From Dictyostelium firmibasis (lineage: Eukaryota; Evosea; Eumycetozoa; Dictyosteliales; Dictyosteliaceae): 64,000 bases of DNA. Every line of letters starts with the position of its first letter. Position 1 is the stretch's first letter. The stretch is from assembly GCA_036169595.1 (NCBI GenBank), contig CM069770.1, positions 1,297,501 to 1,361,500 of the forward strand. The letters are read 5' to 3'. Under the pieces are notes generated by a model that was not told the DNA's origin, did no database searches, and saw only the letters and a list, made by a program, of their open reading frames with translations. Shown here piece after piece: positions 51,486 to 62,467 of this stretch. The position numbers and the translations under genes are program-made.

Positions 51486-51938
51486 TTTTGGATGTAGATA
51501 TCGTATTTATGTTTCAAAAAGTTTAGGTTTTTTTTTTTTTTTTTTTATATTTAAGATTATAGTATAAATAAAATAATCTAACAAAAATTTCTAAAATGAA
51601 TCTAATTTTAAAATTTAAAATTTAAAAATAGATTAAAAATAGTGGGTGTGTTTTATATTGGTGTGTTAATGAAACCAATCAATGAATTCAAAAACAATAA
51701 CAAATAAAAAATAAAAAAAATTTAATGAAAAATGAATTTTTTTTTTTTTTTGAAATTTTTTTTTTTTTTTTGTTAAAAAATTAAAAATAAAAATCAATTG
51801 ATGAAATTTTTCATATGCAAAAAATACACGATTAGGGGTTAATGAAAAAAAAAAAAAGAAAAAAAAAAAACTTTTAATTTTATTACTTTTTTTTTATATT
51901 TATATTATTATTATTATTATTTTTTTTTATATTTATAT
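51486..51938. other. Spacer upstream of snrpb
   Basis: AT-rich, with the snrpb promoter at the low-coordinate side and the 3' end of the CtlX-like gene at the other. No gene is seen. Confidence 0.6.
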
Positions 51939-52883
51939 TTAATTTAATTCAGCAATCATACATCTAATACCACCACCGCCAACTGATTGAATGGTTGGAA
52001 TTTCACGAGTGATGAAACCACCATTACAATTTTTAGAGATGATATCTTTTTGAGAGTCAGTGAAAGCATCGAAAGATGATTTTGAACAAACCAAGAAATG
52101 TTCACTTTTTTCATTTTGAACCTCGATGACATTGCCACAGAAATTGTTTACTTGATCTTTAGAGATATCGATGATTGTATGAGTTTTTGAGAGAGTTGAT
52201 TGAACGAATTCTCTTTCTTGAGGATTTGGAATTGATTCTAAACATATGATGGCAATTTTAGTACCAATTGCCATAATGACATTTGTATGATAAACGATCT
52301 TATTGTTTGAATCCAATGATTCGAATGATACTAAAGTGTAACCCATTTTATCACACCATTGTTTTGCCAAGTCTTTGTGTGATCTTTGTGAGATACAAAT
52401 GTATGCATTCTTATTGACTCTATCTAATACGAATGAACCAGTACCCTCTAAAAATTTATTATCACTCTCATAATGGGAGAAATCGATAATATCCAAATCT
52501 TGATGACGAGATTTAAGATAGTCGATAATGTTTAATCTTCTCTCTAAACGACGATTTGGATGACACATTGGGTACAAAACCAATGTATTCTTACCGGTGG
52601 TGTTTGACATCTCCTCTGAGGAATGGGTTGAGAACCAATTGTTTGGGAATAAACAATCTGGTGTTTCAATACCATCTCCTCTTGGTTGGAATAATTTAAC
52701 ATTAACTCCTTTCTCTGTCAATGCATTATAATATTTAGTAAACTCTTCAACTCCCATCTTATGAACATCAATTGACTCCTCTGGTTTATTCATAAATGTA
52801 TTATCATTAATTGCTTGTGCATTACTCTCAAAATGAGTTGGTTCAACCATTAAAATTGTTTTACTTGATTGTTGTCTTGTCAT
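51939..52883 (-). CDS. Amidinotransferase-fold (CtlX / DDAH-like) hydrolase, 314 residues
   Basis: Single exon from ATG at 52883. The guanidino-group-modifying superfamily signature is present in full: ILMVEPTHFESN, the substrate-binding DCLFPNNWFSTH, EGTGSFVLDR, the catalytic-His region YHTNVIMAIG, and the C-terminal nucleophile Cys in GGGGIRCMIAEL. This resembles bacterial citrulline utilisation hydrolase (CtlX) and the DDAH/arginine deiminase group. Substrates are arginine-related (citrulline, arginine or methylarginine), but the exact one cannot be told here. No signal peptide, so cytosolic. The sequence is compact and richer in G+C than its surroundings, as is usual for a conserved coding region. 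Bacterial transfer is possible but cannot be shown without a tree. Confidence 0.88.
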   Translation of the reverse strand: MTRQQSSKTILMVEPTHFESNAQAINDNTFMNKPEESIDVHKMGVEEFTKYYNALTEKGVNVKLFQPRGDGIETPDCLFPNNWFSTHSSEEMSNTTGKNTLVLYPMCHPNRRLERRLNIIDYLKSRHQDLDIIDFSHYESDNKFLEGTGSFVLDRVNKNAYICISQRSHKDLAKQWCDKMGYTLVSFESLDSNNKIVYHTNVIMAIGTKIAIICLESIPNPQEREFVQSTLSKTHTIIDISKDQVNNFCGNVIEVQNEKSEHFLVCSKSSFDAFTDSQKDIISKNCNGGFITREIPTIQSVGGGGIRCMIAELN

Positions 52884-53787
52884 TCTTTTTTTTATTATTA
52901 TTATTTATTATTGTTTTTTATTTTATATATATGAAACTAAAATAAAAAATTAAAAAAAAAAAAAAAAATACAAAAAACAACTCTTTTTTTTTTTGTTTTT
53001 TTTAAAAAAAAAAATTTTAAAAAAAAAAACCAAAATTTAAAAAATTACAATTCCAACCTATTGGAAATTTCGACCCCAGTCTAATATATAAAAGCAAAAA
53101 AAAAAAAAAATAAAAAAAAAAAAAAAAAAAAAAATTTAAAAACAAATCAGAATTGAGAGAGGTATTTTTTTATATATAATCTAAAAAAAGTGTAAATATT
53201 TTATTTTTTTTTTTTTTTTCTTTTTAACACAATAAAATAATTTTTTTTTTTTTTATTATTTTTTTTAAACTTTTATTATTATTTTTTTTATATTATAAAC
53301 TTTAAATAAAAAACTTTTCACCATAATCTAAATTTGCAATAATAATAATAAAATATATTTAAAGTTTATAATGAAAAAAAATAATAGTTTAAAATTTAAA
53401 AATGTGATAATGGAAAAAGTTTACAAGTTTTTGGCAAAATAAATTTTTTTTTTTTTTTGGAATTGAAAAAAAAAAGTGTAGGAAGATGTCATTATTTATT
53501 TATTTAAATTGGAAAAAAAAAAAAAAAAAAAAATAATAGTTTAAAATTTATGCAATAAATAATATAAGTTGTTATATTTTGGAAAAAAATAAAAAAAAAG
53601 GAAATTTTTGGCTTGAATTTTAAAAATTCCCTCTTTTTTTTCAAAGAAAATTTTTTTTTTTATTTTTTATAATTTTATTTATCATATTCATAAAAATAAT
53701 AAAATTTATCTATATAATAATATATTTTTTTTAAATAAATAATAATAAATAATAAAAAAAAAAAATAGTCTTTACAAATGTAGAGAT
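52884..53787. other. Spacer with the CtlX-like gene promoter
   Basis: Poly-A/T tracts. The stretch 53300-53600 is moderately mixed but without a frame. No gene is recognised. Confidence 0.6.
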
Positions 53788-54055
53788 TATTGTAATCAAG
53801 TGATAAATGAAATGATTGGTAACATATTTGTTGAATTTCCAATTGTTTTTGAATTACCAATTACATCATTATCACCAGTGCCACTTTCACCATCATCATT
53901 ATCTTTATCAACTTCATCACAATCATTATTATCACCACCATTATCACCTTTATCACCCTTATCTTGGTCATCATTATCATTGTCACCATCCTCACAATCA
54001 CCATCATTATCATCGTTATCAATATTATCATTATCTTTGTCACAATCATCGTCCT
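53788..54055 (-). CDS. Possible Asp-rich coding exon (doubtful)
   Basis: A block with much higher G+C than its flanks. On the minus strand, after an acceptor-like aaatag (ending 54056), about 85 codons stay open to a TGA near 53795: first an Asp/Asn/Gly-rich part (DDDCDKDNDNIDNDDNDG, DKGDKGDNGGDNNDCDE), then GNSKTIGNSTNMLPIISFIT. GAT/AAT codon use fits Dictyostelium. I found no convincing upstream exon with an ATG between here and the SBDS gene, though a short ATG frame on the minus strand near 54325 is possible. The plus strand also stays open with Ser/Pro/Leu codons. It may be a real short gene, a gene remnant or an expanded repeat. Confidence 0.3.
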
Positions 54056-54457
54056 ATTTATTATTAACTTTTTATTCTTTTGTTTTTATTTTTATTATAC
54101 TAAAAGATAATATTTTTTTTTTTTTTTTTTTTTTTTCTTTATCTTTTTTTATTTTTTTTATTTTCAATACTATATTAAGAATTTTTTTTTTTTCTTGAAA
54201 AATACTCAATTGAGTTTTTAATAAAATTATCAAATAAAATGTTTTGATGGTATTTATTTTTTTAAAATTTTTTTTTTATTTATTTTTTTTTATTTTATAT
54301 TTTTTTTTCGTTTTGTTCGTTCATAAAAAAAATAAAAAAAAAATAAAAAAAATAAAAATAAAATTTATTTTTTTTTAATTTCTCCATTTTCACCCAAATA
54401 AAAAAAAAATAATAAAAATAATTAAATAAAAACTTATATATATATATAAAATAAAAT
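54056..54457. promoter_or_regulatory. Region upstream of SBDS
   Basis: AT-rich. The TA-repeat at 54433-54449 just before the SBDS start codon is the likely core promoter element. No other feature is supported. Confidence 0.5.
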
Positions 54458-55392
54458 ATGAGTATTTTTACACCTGTAAATAATAAAACACTTACAAATA
54501 TAGTTGTTGTAAGATATAAAAAAGGAGTAGCTAAATTTGAAATTGCATGCTACCCATCAAAAGTACAATCTTATAGATCTAAAATGTAATTGATATTTTT
54601 TTCTTTTATTATATATATCATTCTCAAAAACTAAGAATATATATAATATAAATAACAATAATTTACTAATAATATATTTTTTTTTATTTTTTCAAAAGTG
54701 AAAAAGATTTAAATGAAGTTATTCAAATTCATAGAATTTTTACAAACGTATCAAAAGGTATTATTGCGAAAAAGGATGAATTAATTAAAGCATTTGGGAC
54801 AGATAACGAACAAGAGATTATATTATTAATTTTAGAGAAAGGTGAATTACAAGTTTCATCAAAGGAGAGAGATAATCAATCGGAGCAGACATTTAAGGAT
54901 ATAGCAACCATTGTAGCGGAGAAATGTGTAAATACAGAAACCCAACGTCCAATTCCAGTCTCAATCATTGAAAAGGCAATGAAAGACGTTCACTATTCAA
55001 TTCATCCAACTAAATCATCCAAACAACAATCATTAGAGGTAATTAAACAAATTTCATCGGTCATTCCAATTCAAAGAGCTCAAATGAGATTGAATATCAC
55101 TATTCCAACTAAAGAATCCAAAACTTTAAATCGTGATAAATTAATGGTCCTAGTTTCAAAGATTGAGGAGGAGGATCGTGATGGAGGTGGTTTATCAATC
55201 GTTTGTTTGGTAGATCCAGGTTCCTATAGAAAAATAGATGAATTGATAAAACAAGAAACAAAAGGTAAAGGTTTCATTGATATCATAAATTTAGCTGTTG
55301 CAAAAGAAGGTGAAACTAAAATTAATGAAACTGGTAAATCTGCTCCTTCTACTACCACCACCACTACAACTACAGCCTCATCTTCAAAATAA
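54458..55392 (+). CDS. sbds: Ribosome maturation protein SBDS
   Basis: Two exons: 54458-54585 and 54699-55392 (TAA), 273 residues. Family segments throughout: MSIFTPVNNKTLTNIVVVRY, KFEIACYPSKVQSYRSKIEK, FTNVSKG, IKAFGTDNEQE, KGELQVSSKER, FKDIATIVAEKCVN, EKAMKDVHYSIHPTKSSKQQ and DPGSYRKIDELIKQETKGKG. Together these give the three SBDS domains (about 15-105, 106-170 and 171-240). SBDS works with the GTPase EFL1 to release eIF6 from new 60S subunits in the cytoplasm. The C terminus has a small Thr/Ser-rich extension (STTTTTTTTASSSK) beyond the usual end. The intron falls in the codon for Ile of KIEK, phase 2. Confidence 0.96.
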
Positions 55393-56976
55393 AATAAAAA
55401 AAAACTCAAAAAAACAAATCATAATCGCAAGATTTATTATTTTATTTATTTATTTATTTATTTATTTATTTTCTATTATTTTAACCATTTTTTGTGTCAA
55501 AAAAAAAAAAAAAAAAATAATATTTGATTTTATTTAATTATAAAAAGAAAAAAAATATATTTTGGAATTTAGAATTATTTAACAATTTAATATATTTTAT
55601 ATTATCCATTGTGTGTTTTTTTTTTTTTTTTTTTGTTCAACCCCTAAAATTTTTTATTTATTTTTTATTCATCCAACACAACGATATTATTTGTGTAAAA
55701 ATGAAAAATATTTGCACTGCCTAAATATTATGTTGTGGCAAAAGTGATCATTTTGATTTTATACCTACGGGTTATTCTATTAATAGATTTAAATAAACTA
55801 ATTTTGTAAATTCCTTAACGTTAATTGTTACCATTGAAATTAAAACGTTGGATTTGAGTGTATCTTTAAAACCTAGGATGTATAATTATTTCAAAACTTT
55901 AACAAAATAGATCAAACAAGAGTCAATAAAAGATAACCAAAGATTATATAAACTATTTATTATCCATGGAGAAAGTTAAGAAAAGGGGCTTTGGGGGGGG
56001 GGGTTGGGCCTTAATTTCATGAAACCACCAATGTTAAATAAAAAAATATTTTATAGAAAATAAAATTAAATTAAAAAAGATTATCACTAATTTTTTTTTT
56101 TTTTTTTAAAAAATTTGGAATTTAAAATTAATTATTTTATTTTTTATAGAATGACCCTATTAATTTTAATTACAATTCATTCTAAATAAAATAAAATAAA
56201 ATAATATAGTTGTGAATATGATAGAATATTTATTTTTATTATAATAAAAAAGGATAGAGCATCATTAATTTATTAAAAATTATCAAATAGGAATCTTATT
56301 TTTATTATTTAACTATTTTATATATCATTGAATAATACACACCTTAAATTTTTTGTTAAACCCCACCAAAAAAACAAAAAAAAAAACAAATAGAAATAAA
56401 AATAAAAAAAAACAAATAAAAAATAAACATAAAAATAAAAATAAAAAAAAACAAATAAAAATATAAAAATGGGTGAATTATTTTTTTTTTTTTGTAGTTT
56501 CGTGAATTTGTCGTCATTTTAAGATTGGACTAATAGTGTAAAAATGAAAATTGGTACAATATATTATTTGTACCAAAAAAACAGCTATTCAAATTATTGT
56601 TATTTTCAGTTGGATGTTATTTTTGGTTTTTTTTTCATTATCATCATTCCGATTAAATTATTTAATCAATATTATTTTTAGATTACACCTATTAACTTTT
56701 ATTTTTCTTTTTTTTTTAAAAAACAATTAATTCTCAGGCATTGATTTGTTAATGTACTACACTGTGATTAGCCTTATATTTTTAACTTTTTATTTTTTTT
56801 ATTATATTTTATATTATATATTATTTTATTTTTTTTAATAAAAAAAAAAGTATTTATATAAAAATGAAAAAATATTTTTAATTTTATTATTCAAATAAAA
56901 AAAAAAAAAATTAAAATAAAATAAATACCCAAATATTTATCTAAACAAAAATAAACCATTTAAATTAATTTTAAAA
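55393..56976. other. 1.6-kb intergenic region
   Basis: Contains TTTA repeats (55440-55468), a more mixed segment (55690-56040) with a run of 11 G at 55993-56003, and a perfect 9-bp inverted repeat at 56551-56576. It holds the SBDS 3' end and the promoter of the 56977 gene. No long frame or recognisable element. Confidence 0.55.
56551..56576. repeat. Inverted repeat, 9-bp arms
   Basis: TTGGTACAA at 56551-56559 and TTGTACCAA at 56568-56576 are exact reverse complements around an 8-base loop. Confidence 0.8.
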
Positions 56977-57189
56977 ATGATTTTCACTTTTTTAACAAAA
57001 AACATTTTAAATAAATCATCATCAAATAAAACATTTGATTTAAAATCTAAATCCCTTCAAATTAATTTTGGAAATAATTTATATAATGATTTCTCTGAAT
57101 CAAATATTTATAAAAATTCAATTTTATCAAATACACCACAATCTAATCCTAGCCCATCTAGTTATTTAGGAGGTATTGGAAAAAATTAA
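56977..57189 (+). CDS. Small orphan protein, 70 residues
   Basis: Single frame from ATG at 56977 to TAA at 57189. It begins MIFTFLTKNILNKSSSNKTF and ends SNPSPSSYLGGIGKN. Codon use is typical for this genome and its base composition is clearly different from the surrounding homopolymer DNA, which supports it being real. No signal peptide is certain (the first helix is hydrophobic but short) and no domain is known to me. It lies convergent to the NudE gene. Dictyostelium has many small Ser/Asn-rich developmental proteins and this could be one, but that is a guess. Confidence 0.6.
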   Translation: MIFTFLTKNILNKSSSNKTFDLKSKSLQINFGNNLYNDFSESNIYKNSILSNTPQSNPSPSSYLGGIGKN

Positions 57190-57438
57190 AAATTAAAAAA
57201 AAACTTGTTTAAAAAAGAAATTTAAATTGTGTGGTCCCTTAAATTTTATACGAAAAAAAAAAGAAGAGGAAAAAAAAATAAAACAAAAACATTAATGTTT
57301 CAAATTATCAAATTACTTTTTAAAGCCAATCGACTTTTTGGCATTTAAAAAAAAACTTTTAAATAAAGATATTTATTTTTAATATACCCGCACCATTTTC
57401 TTTTTTTTTTTTTTTTTTTTATAAAATTTATTATTTAA

Positions 57439-57620
57439 TTAAGTTTGTACATTTTCATTCTTATTATTTAAATCATTCGTATTGTTATTACTATTAAAAT
57501 TTGGTTTAAAAGGACTATTGTTACTTGAGATGCTTGTACTATTAATATCAAAACTAATATTCTTAGTATTTTCGAAATGAGTTAGAAGTGAACCTGTTGG
57601 TGTGGCTGTAGTTGAGTTGA

Positions 57621-57665
<45 letters not shown>

Positions 57666-58817
57666 CATTAATATCCAATGGAGGTGAAGAGTTTTTAAGA
57701 TCACTTAAATTTGTAAAAGAATTTTGATGTTTTAGAATTGGTGATGTAGGTGTACCTATATCTTGTCCATTCGATGGTGCACTACCACCATTTGATTTTA
57801 TTTTAAAATTTGAAATTCTAGTCTCTAAATCTGTAACTAAATTTATTAGATCGTTTACAACCACCAATGAACTTGCCCTTGATGATGATGCTGTGTCCTC
57901 TGTTCTCTGTCTCTGTGATTTTTGTGCTCTTGGTATATTATATGCTGTTGGATTCTCACGTTTTATATTTATAGTCTTTTCACCACTAGTATTTGATTTA
58001 CCATTATAATTATTATTTGATGCTGAACTTGGTTTTCTTTCTCTAACTGATAATTCATGTCTTAAATCTATATGAATAAAATTTTTTTTTATCATTTATT
58101 AACAATTTTAAAATTAGTTAACTATCTTCTTCTACAATTATTTGTTTGTTTGTATGTTGTAAAAAAATTACCTCTAATATCATCTCTCAATCTTTGAATT
58201 GTTTCATCCGCAACTTGTTTTGATTCTTCCAATTCACTTTGCATCCAAACATTTTCTTCCATTACTTTATCTAATTTATCGGAAAGATCTATAACTGACG
58301 CTGAAGAATTTCTTTCTCTTCTTTCTAATGAATCATTCTCCTGTTCCAATCTTCTTCTATCCTCTAATAATGATTGTTTCGTTGTTTGTAATTTTGTCAC
58401 TTCGTCCTGTAAGCTATTTATTAATTTCGATGATTCTTTATTTGTCGTATTTAATTTATCTACAATTGTTTCATGATCATTTTTTAATCGCCTAAAAATA
58501 ATTATTTAATTAGTATATAAGTACTTCATTATATTTATTGTTGTTTTTTTCATTTTTTCATTTTTTTTTTATTTATTATTTTATCCATAAAATAATTTAA
58601 ACACATACGCATATTGTGATGTTAAATCTGAACATTTTTTTTCACATATTTTTAATTCATCTTCCATCTCCTCTTCTAATTGTTTTGAAAAATCTTGAAA
58701 CTCATTAAAAGTTGTCTCTAAATCATCCATTTCCTGTTGTTTATCTTCTACTCTTTTTTTCCAATATTGAATCTCCTCCTGAGGTGTTGAAAATGTAGGT
58801 ATCTCTGTTGATGCCAT
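57439..58817 (-). CDS. nde1: NudE/Ndel1 family dynein regulator, 385 residues
   Basis: Three exons: 58817-58609, 58491-58172 and 58067-57439 (stop). The N terminus matches NudE: FSTPQEEIQYWKKRVEDKQQ, MDDLETTFNEFQDFSKQLEE, EMEDELKICEKK. A long coiled coil runs from about residue 15 to 180, with RRRLEQENDSLERRERNSSA and ENVWMQSELEE near its end, followed by LRDDIRDLRHELSVRERK. The rest is Ser/Asn-rich with a short conserved patch (VVNDLINLVTDLETRI). NudE proteins link LIS1 to cytoplasmic dynein at centrosomes and membranes. All exon phases agree and the coiled-coil register continues across both junctions. Confidence 0.92.
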
Positions 58818-59652
58818 TGTGTCTATTATATATGTAGTTATTGTTTTTGTTGTTGTATTGGAATAAATAAATAAATAAATAAAAAATTCTTTTGAAAAAA
58901 ACTAATAAATAAAATTTTTTTAAATTATTTTTTTTTTAATAAAAAATATTATTGTTCTTGAAAAGGTAAATTATGAGTTTTTGTGTGTGTGATGTGTGTT
59001 TATTGTATGTGCCTTTTATGAGGTTGATGTGTGATTTTCTATCTTAAAAAAAAAACCAATAAAAAAAGCCAATAAAAAAATATTGTTAAGTTTGGGTAGT
59101 GGTGAGTTATTCTTTTTTTTTTTATTTATTTATTATTTGTTTATTCTTTTTCTCTTTTTTGAATTTTTTTTTCTACAAAATAAAATATTATTGTTTATTT
59201 ATTTTTATTTTTGTTATTATTTTTATTATTGTTATTCTTTTATTATAAATTTTTAAAGAACCACTTTTTTTTTTACCACATATGAGGTAGGTTGTATAGA
59301 ATAAAAAAAAATAAATTTCAAAAAAAAAAAATATTCAAAAAAAAAAATTCAAAAAAAAAATAAAAAAAAATAAAATAAAAAAATCAAAAAAATTTCAAAT
59401 CAAATTTCATATGTGTGACTTTCGTCCAAGTAATTTAAATTTTTCAACTAATTTTATTTTATTTTATTTTATTTTATTTTATTTTATTTTATTTTATTTT
59501 ATTTTATTTTATTTTATTTTATTTTATTTTATATTATTTTATTTTATATTATTTTATTTTATTTTATTTTATTTTATTTTAAATAACGATACAATTACAA
59601 TTTTTTAATTTTTTAATTTTTTTTTTTTTTTATTTAAAAAGAATTATTCTTC
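58818..59652. other. Spacer with TTTTA pentanucleotide array
   Basis: Contains the NudE promoter, mixed TG-rich sequence at 58970-59040, and the repeat at 59453-59579. The 3' end of the C2 gene follows. No gene is seen. Confidence 0.6.
59453..59579. repeat. (TTTTA)n pentanucleotide array
   Basis: About 25 tandem copies of ATTTT/TTTTA with two single-base variants (TATAT at about 59532 and 59547). Confidence 0.93.
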
Positions 59653-60507
59653 TCAACTATTTGCTAAAGCTAAAACTGGTAATAATAAAGTATAACCTAC
59701 GACTTTTAGAGTGACATTACCAGCGACTTCACGTCTAGTTTTCTTTCTTTTTAAAAAACCATTCATAAATTTATAATCGTGATGAGTTGTTTTTCCAGAG
59801 TATGGACCTGATAAAGTGGTTTTTCTATTTGAACGTATATCTTTTTTGAAATGTTTAAAATCTTTTTTTTGTAAACCAGGTAAATGATCAGCTCTCCATT
59901 TTATATAGGATTGTACATAATTTTGAGACAAATTGGTTAAACCGAAATCTAATGCCGTTAAACCTATCCGAATTGACCCATGTTTTGCAAAAGATAGATT
60001 CTCATTGGTTATCACCTCAATTCCTAAAGGTAGCAAAGAGAGATCAACTCCTACATAACCTAAAAGATCATCGTTTCCAATAAGGTCATGATCATATACA
60101 TCGAATACCATAAGTTCACGTTGTACTTGATCAACTTCAACAATTAATTCCTCATCCCAAACAGGATTTAAATTACTATTGATAATTTTAGTAACTTGTG
60201 ATGATGCAATACTAGTTGATTTTAATTTTATATATGGATCACTATATCCTGTAATATCGGCCGCTACAAGATTTGATGCAGATATTAATCTTACCCTTAC
60301 TTTACCTTTACCATTAGAATTACAATAAAATGTTGATCCTGCAGATGGGATTAATCTGTTATCATTTATAACACTTGGTGGTAGCATAATATTGATAGTT
60401 GCTATTGATCCTAAAATACCATCTGGTAACATCATTGGTTGTTGTGGCATTACCATCATTACTTGTGGTTGTGGTTGTGGTGGTGTTGGCATTATTGGCT
60501 GGAGTGG

Positions 60508-60598
<91 letters not shown>

Positions 60599-61290
60599 AA
60601 ATTTGGGTACATTTGTGGTTGGCCATATGGATTATATTGTGATGATGGAGGTGCCATTGGTTGATTATAGTCACCAGGTTTTTGTAATAGTGGTGAGGAT
60701 TGACTATTTTGTGGTGGTTTGGTTTGCCATGTTTGGTTTACAGGTTTTTGTAGTTGTGGAGATGATTGACCTACTGGTTTTTGTGATTGTGGAAGTGGTT
60801 TAGATGGTGGGGGTTTTGATGGTGATTGTTGTGGTGGTTGTGGTGGTTGTTGACAATATTGTTGTGGTTGTTGTAGTGGTTGTTGACCATATTGTTGTTG
60901 TGGTGGTTGTTGACCATATTGCTGTGGTAGTTGACCATATTGTTGTGGTTGTTGATATGGTTGTTGGTATGGTTGTTGGTATGGTTGTTGATATGGTTGT
61001 TGATATGGTTGTTGGTATGGTTGTTGGTATGGCTGCCCATAAAATTGTTGTGGTGGTTGTTGACCATAATACTGTTGTGGGTATTGTTGTTGTTGTTGTT
61101 GAGGTGGTTGATATGGTTGGCCATATGGATTATATTGTTGTTGTTGTGGTGGTGGTGGTGGTGGTTGTGAATTGGTTAAAGGCGGAGAGACAGGACAAAC
61201 TGATTGCGATAATGTATTTCTTGGGGGTGGAATTGGTGCTGGTTTCTTTTTTATATCCCCAACAGGTTGGTTAATATTGCTATTGCTCAT
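59653..61290 (-). CDS. C2-domain protein with Pro/Gln-rich N terminus, 545 residues
   Basis: Single exon from ATG at 61290 to TGA at 59653. The N-terminal 290 residues are Pro/Gln/Tyr-rich: proline motifs (KPAPIPPPRN, PPPPPPQQQQ) that could bind SH3 or WW domains, eight or so QPYQ repeats (60945-61035), and about 33 Gln (60500-60598). The C2 domain follows: VRVRLISASNLVAAD, GYSDPYIKLKSTS, NLNPVWDEELIVEVD, DVYDHDLIGNDDLLGYVGVD, with the Asp residues for calcium. The tail has NGFLKRKKTRRE and ends with a hydrophobic segment (YTLLLPVLALANS). The 12544-13483 gene is its short paralogue but has two introns within the same domain. It resembles Dictyostelium annexin-like proline-rich membrane-binding proteins in layout. 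Role unknown. Confidence 0.9.
60500..60598 (-). repeat. (CAA)n array coding poly-Gln
   Basis: About 33 CAA codons (TTG on the plus strand) in the Pro/Gln-rich N terminus of the C2 protein. Confidence 0.93.
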
Positions 61291-61699
61291 TGAATTAAAA
61301 TTCTGACCAATTTTTTTATTTTTTTTTTCTTATTCCAAATTATATATTTTTTTATTCTTTGGTATCAAAATAAATATCAAAAAAATAAATAAAAAAATAC
61401 AAAACAACTTTTGAATGAATGGTTTGCAAATTTTTACTTGAAAAAATAAAAAAAAATATAAAATATAAAATAAAAAAAAAAATTGATTTATATACGCAAA
61501 ATTGTGTAAAAGATATTTTTTTTTTTTTTTTTTGATATTTATTTTGATATGTTATGTGTCGACATATAACACATTGTAGTTGACAACCCAAATTTTTAGT
61601 TGAAGATACTTTTGTATTATTTTTTTTTAATATCTAAATTTAGTATATTATTTAGATGTTGGTAATTGAATTATTGTGTGAATTGAAAGTTATTTATCA

Positions 61700-61730
<31 letters not shown>

Positions 61731-62103
61731 AATACAAATTATTATTATTTTTGAACAATGGAATAAATTAATTTTTTTTTTTTTATTATTTTTTTTAAAA
61801 AAAAGTAATTTATAAAAGTATCTTTTCTAATAATTATTATTTTTCTTAAAAAAGCATCCAAACCATATATTTGTAAAGTTTTCAATCTTTTAAAACTACC
61901 TAAAAAAGTTATATATGCACATAATTATTTGTGATTTTTTTTTATTAATTTTTTTACCCGTTATTAATTCCAAAAAATTTTGTGAATTTTTTTTTTTTTT
62001 TTTTTTTTTTTCATTTTCAAATTTTTTTTATTTTAATTACAATCAAAAAAAACAGAATATTAAAAAAACACACTTTTTTTTTTTTTTTTTTTTATTGTGA
62101 AAT
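61291..62103. promoter_or_regulatory. Divergent intergenic region, C2 gene / taf9
   Basis: AT-rich, poly-T tracts, no frame. Holds both promoters. A short mixed segment at 61540-61700 has no recognised motif. Confidence 0.5.
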
Positions 62104-62373
62104 ATGAGTTCAAACGAAACTCTTCCAAATTCGAAACAAGAAAATAATGTCAATAATAAAAGCGATAATGATAATAATATAGTGGATGAAAATAAAAAAA
62201 TAGACACAGATAAAGAGATGAAAGATAATGATAGCATAAATGGTAATGAGAATGGCAAGACTAACTTAAATAGTAATAGTAACAATAATAACGACAGCAA
62301 CAACGACAGAAACAACAATAACAATAACAATAACAATAACAATAACAATAACAATAACAATAACAATAACAAT

Positions 62374-62467
<94 letters not shown>

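Noticed and set aside
60399-61274. Val- and Leu-rich plus-strand frames opposite the C2 gene
   Set aside because: Shadows of Gln/Pro repeats.
61915-62100. Phe-rich plus-strand frame before taf9
   Set aside because: Homopolymer T tract, no start context.
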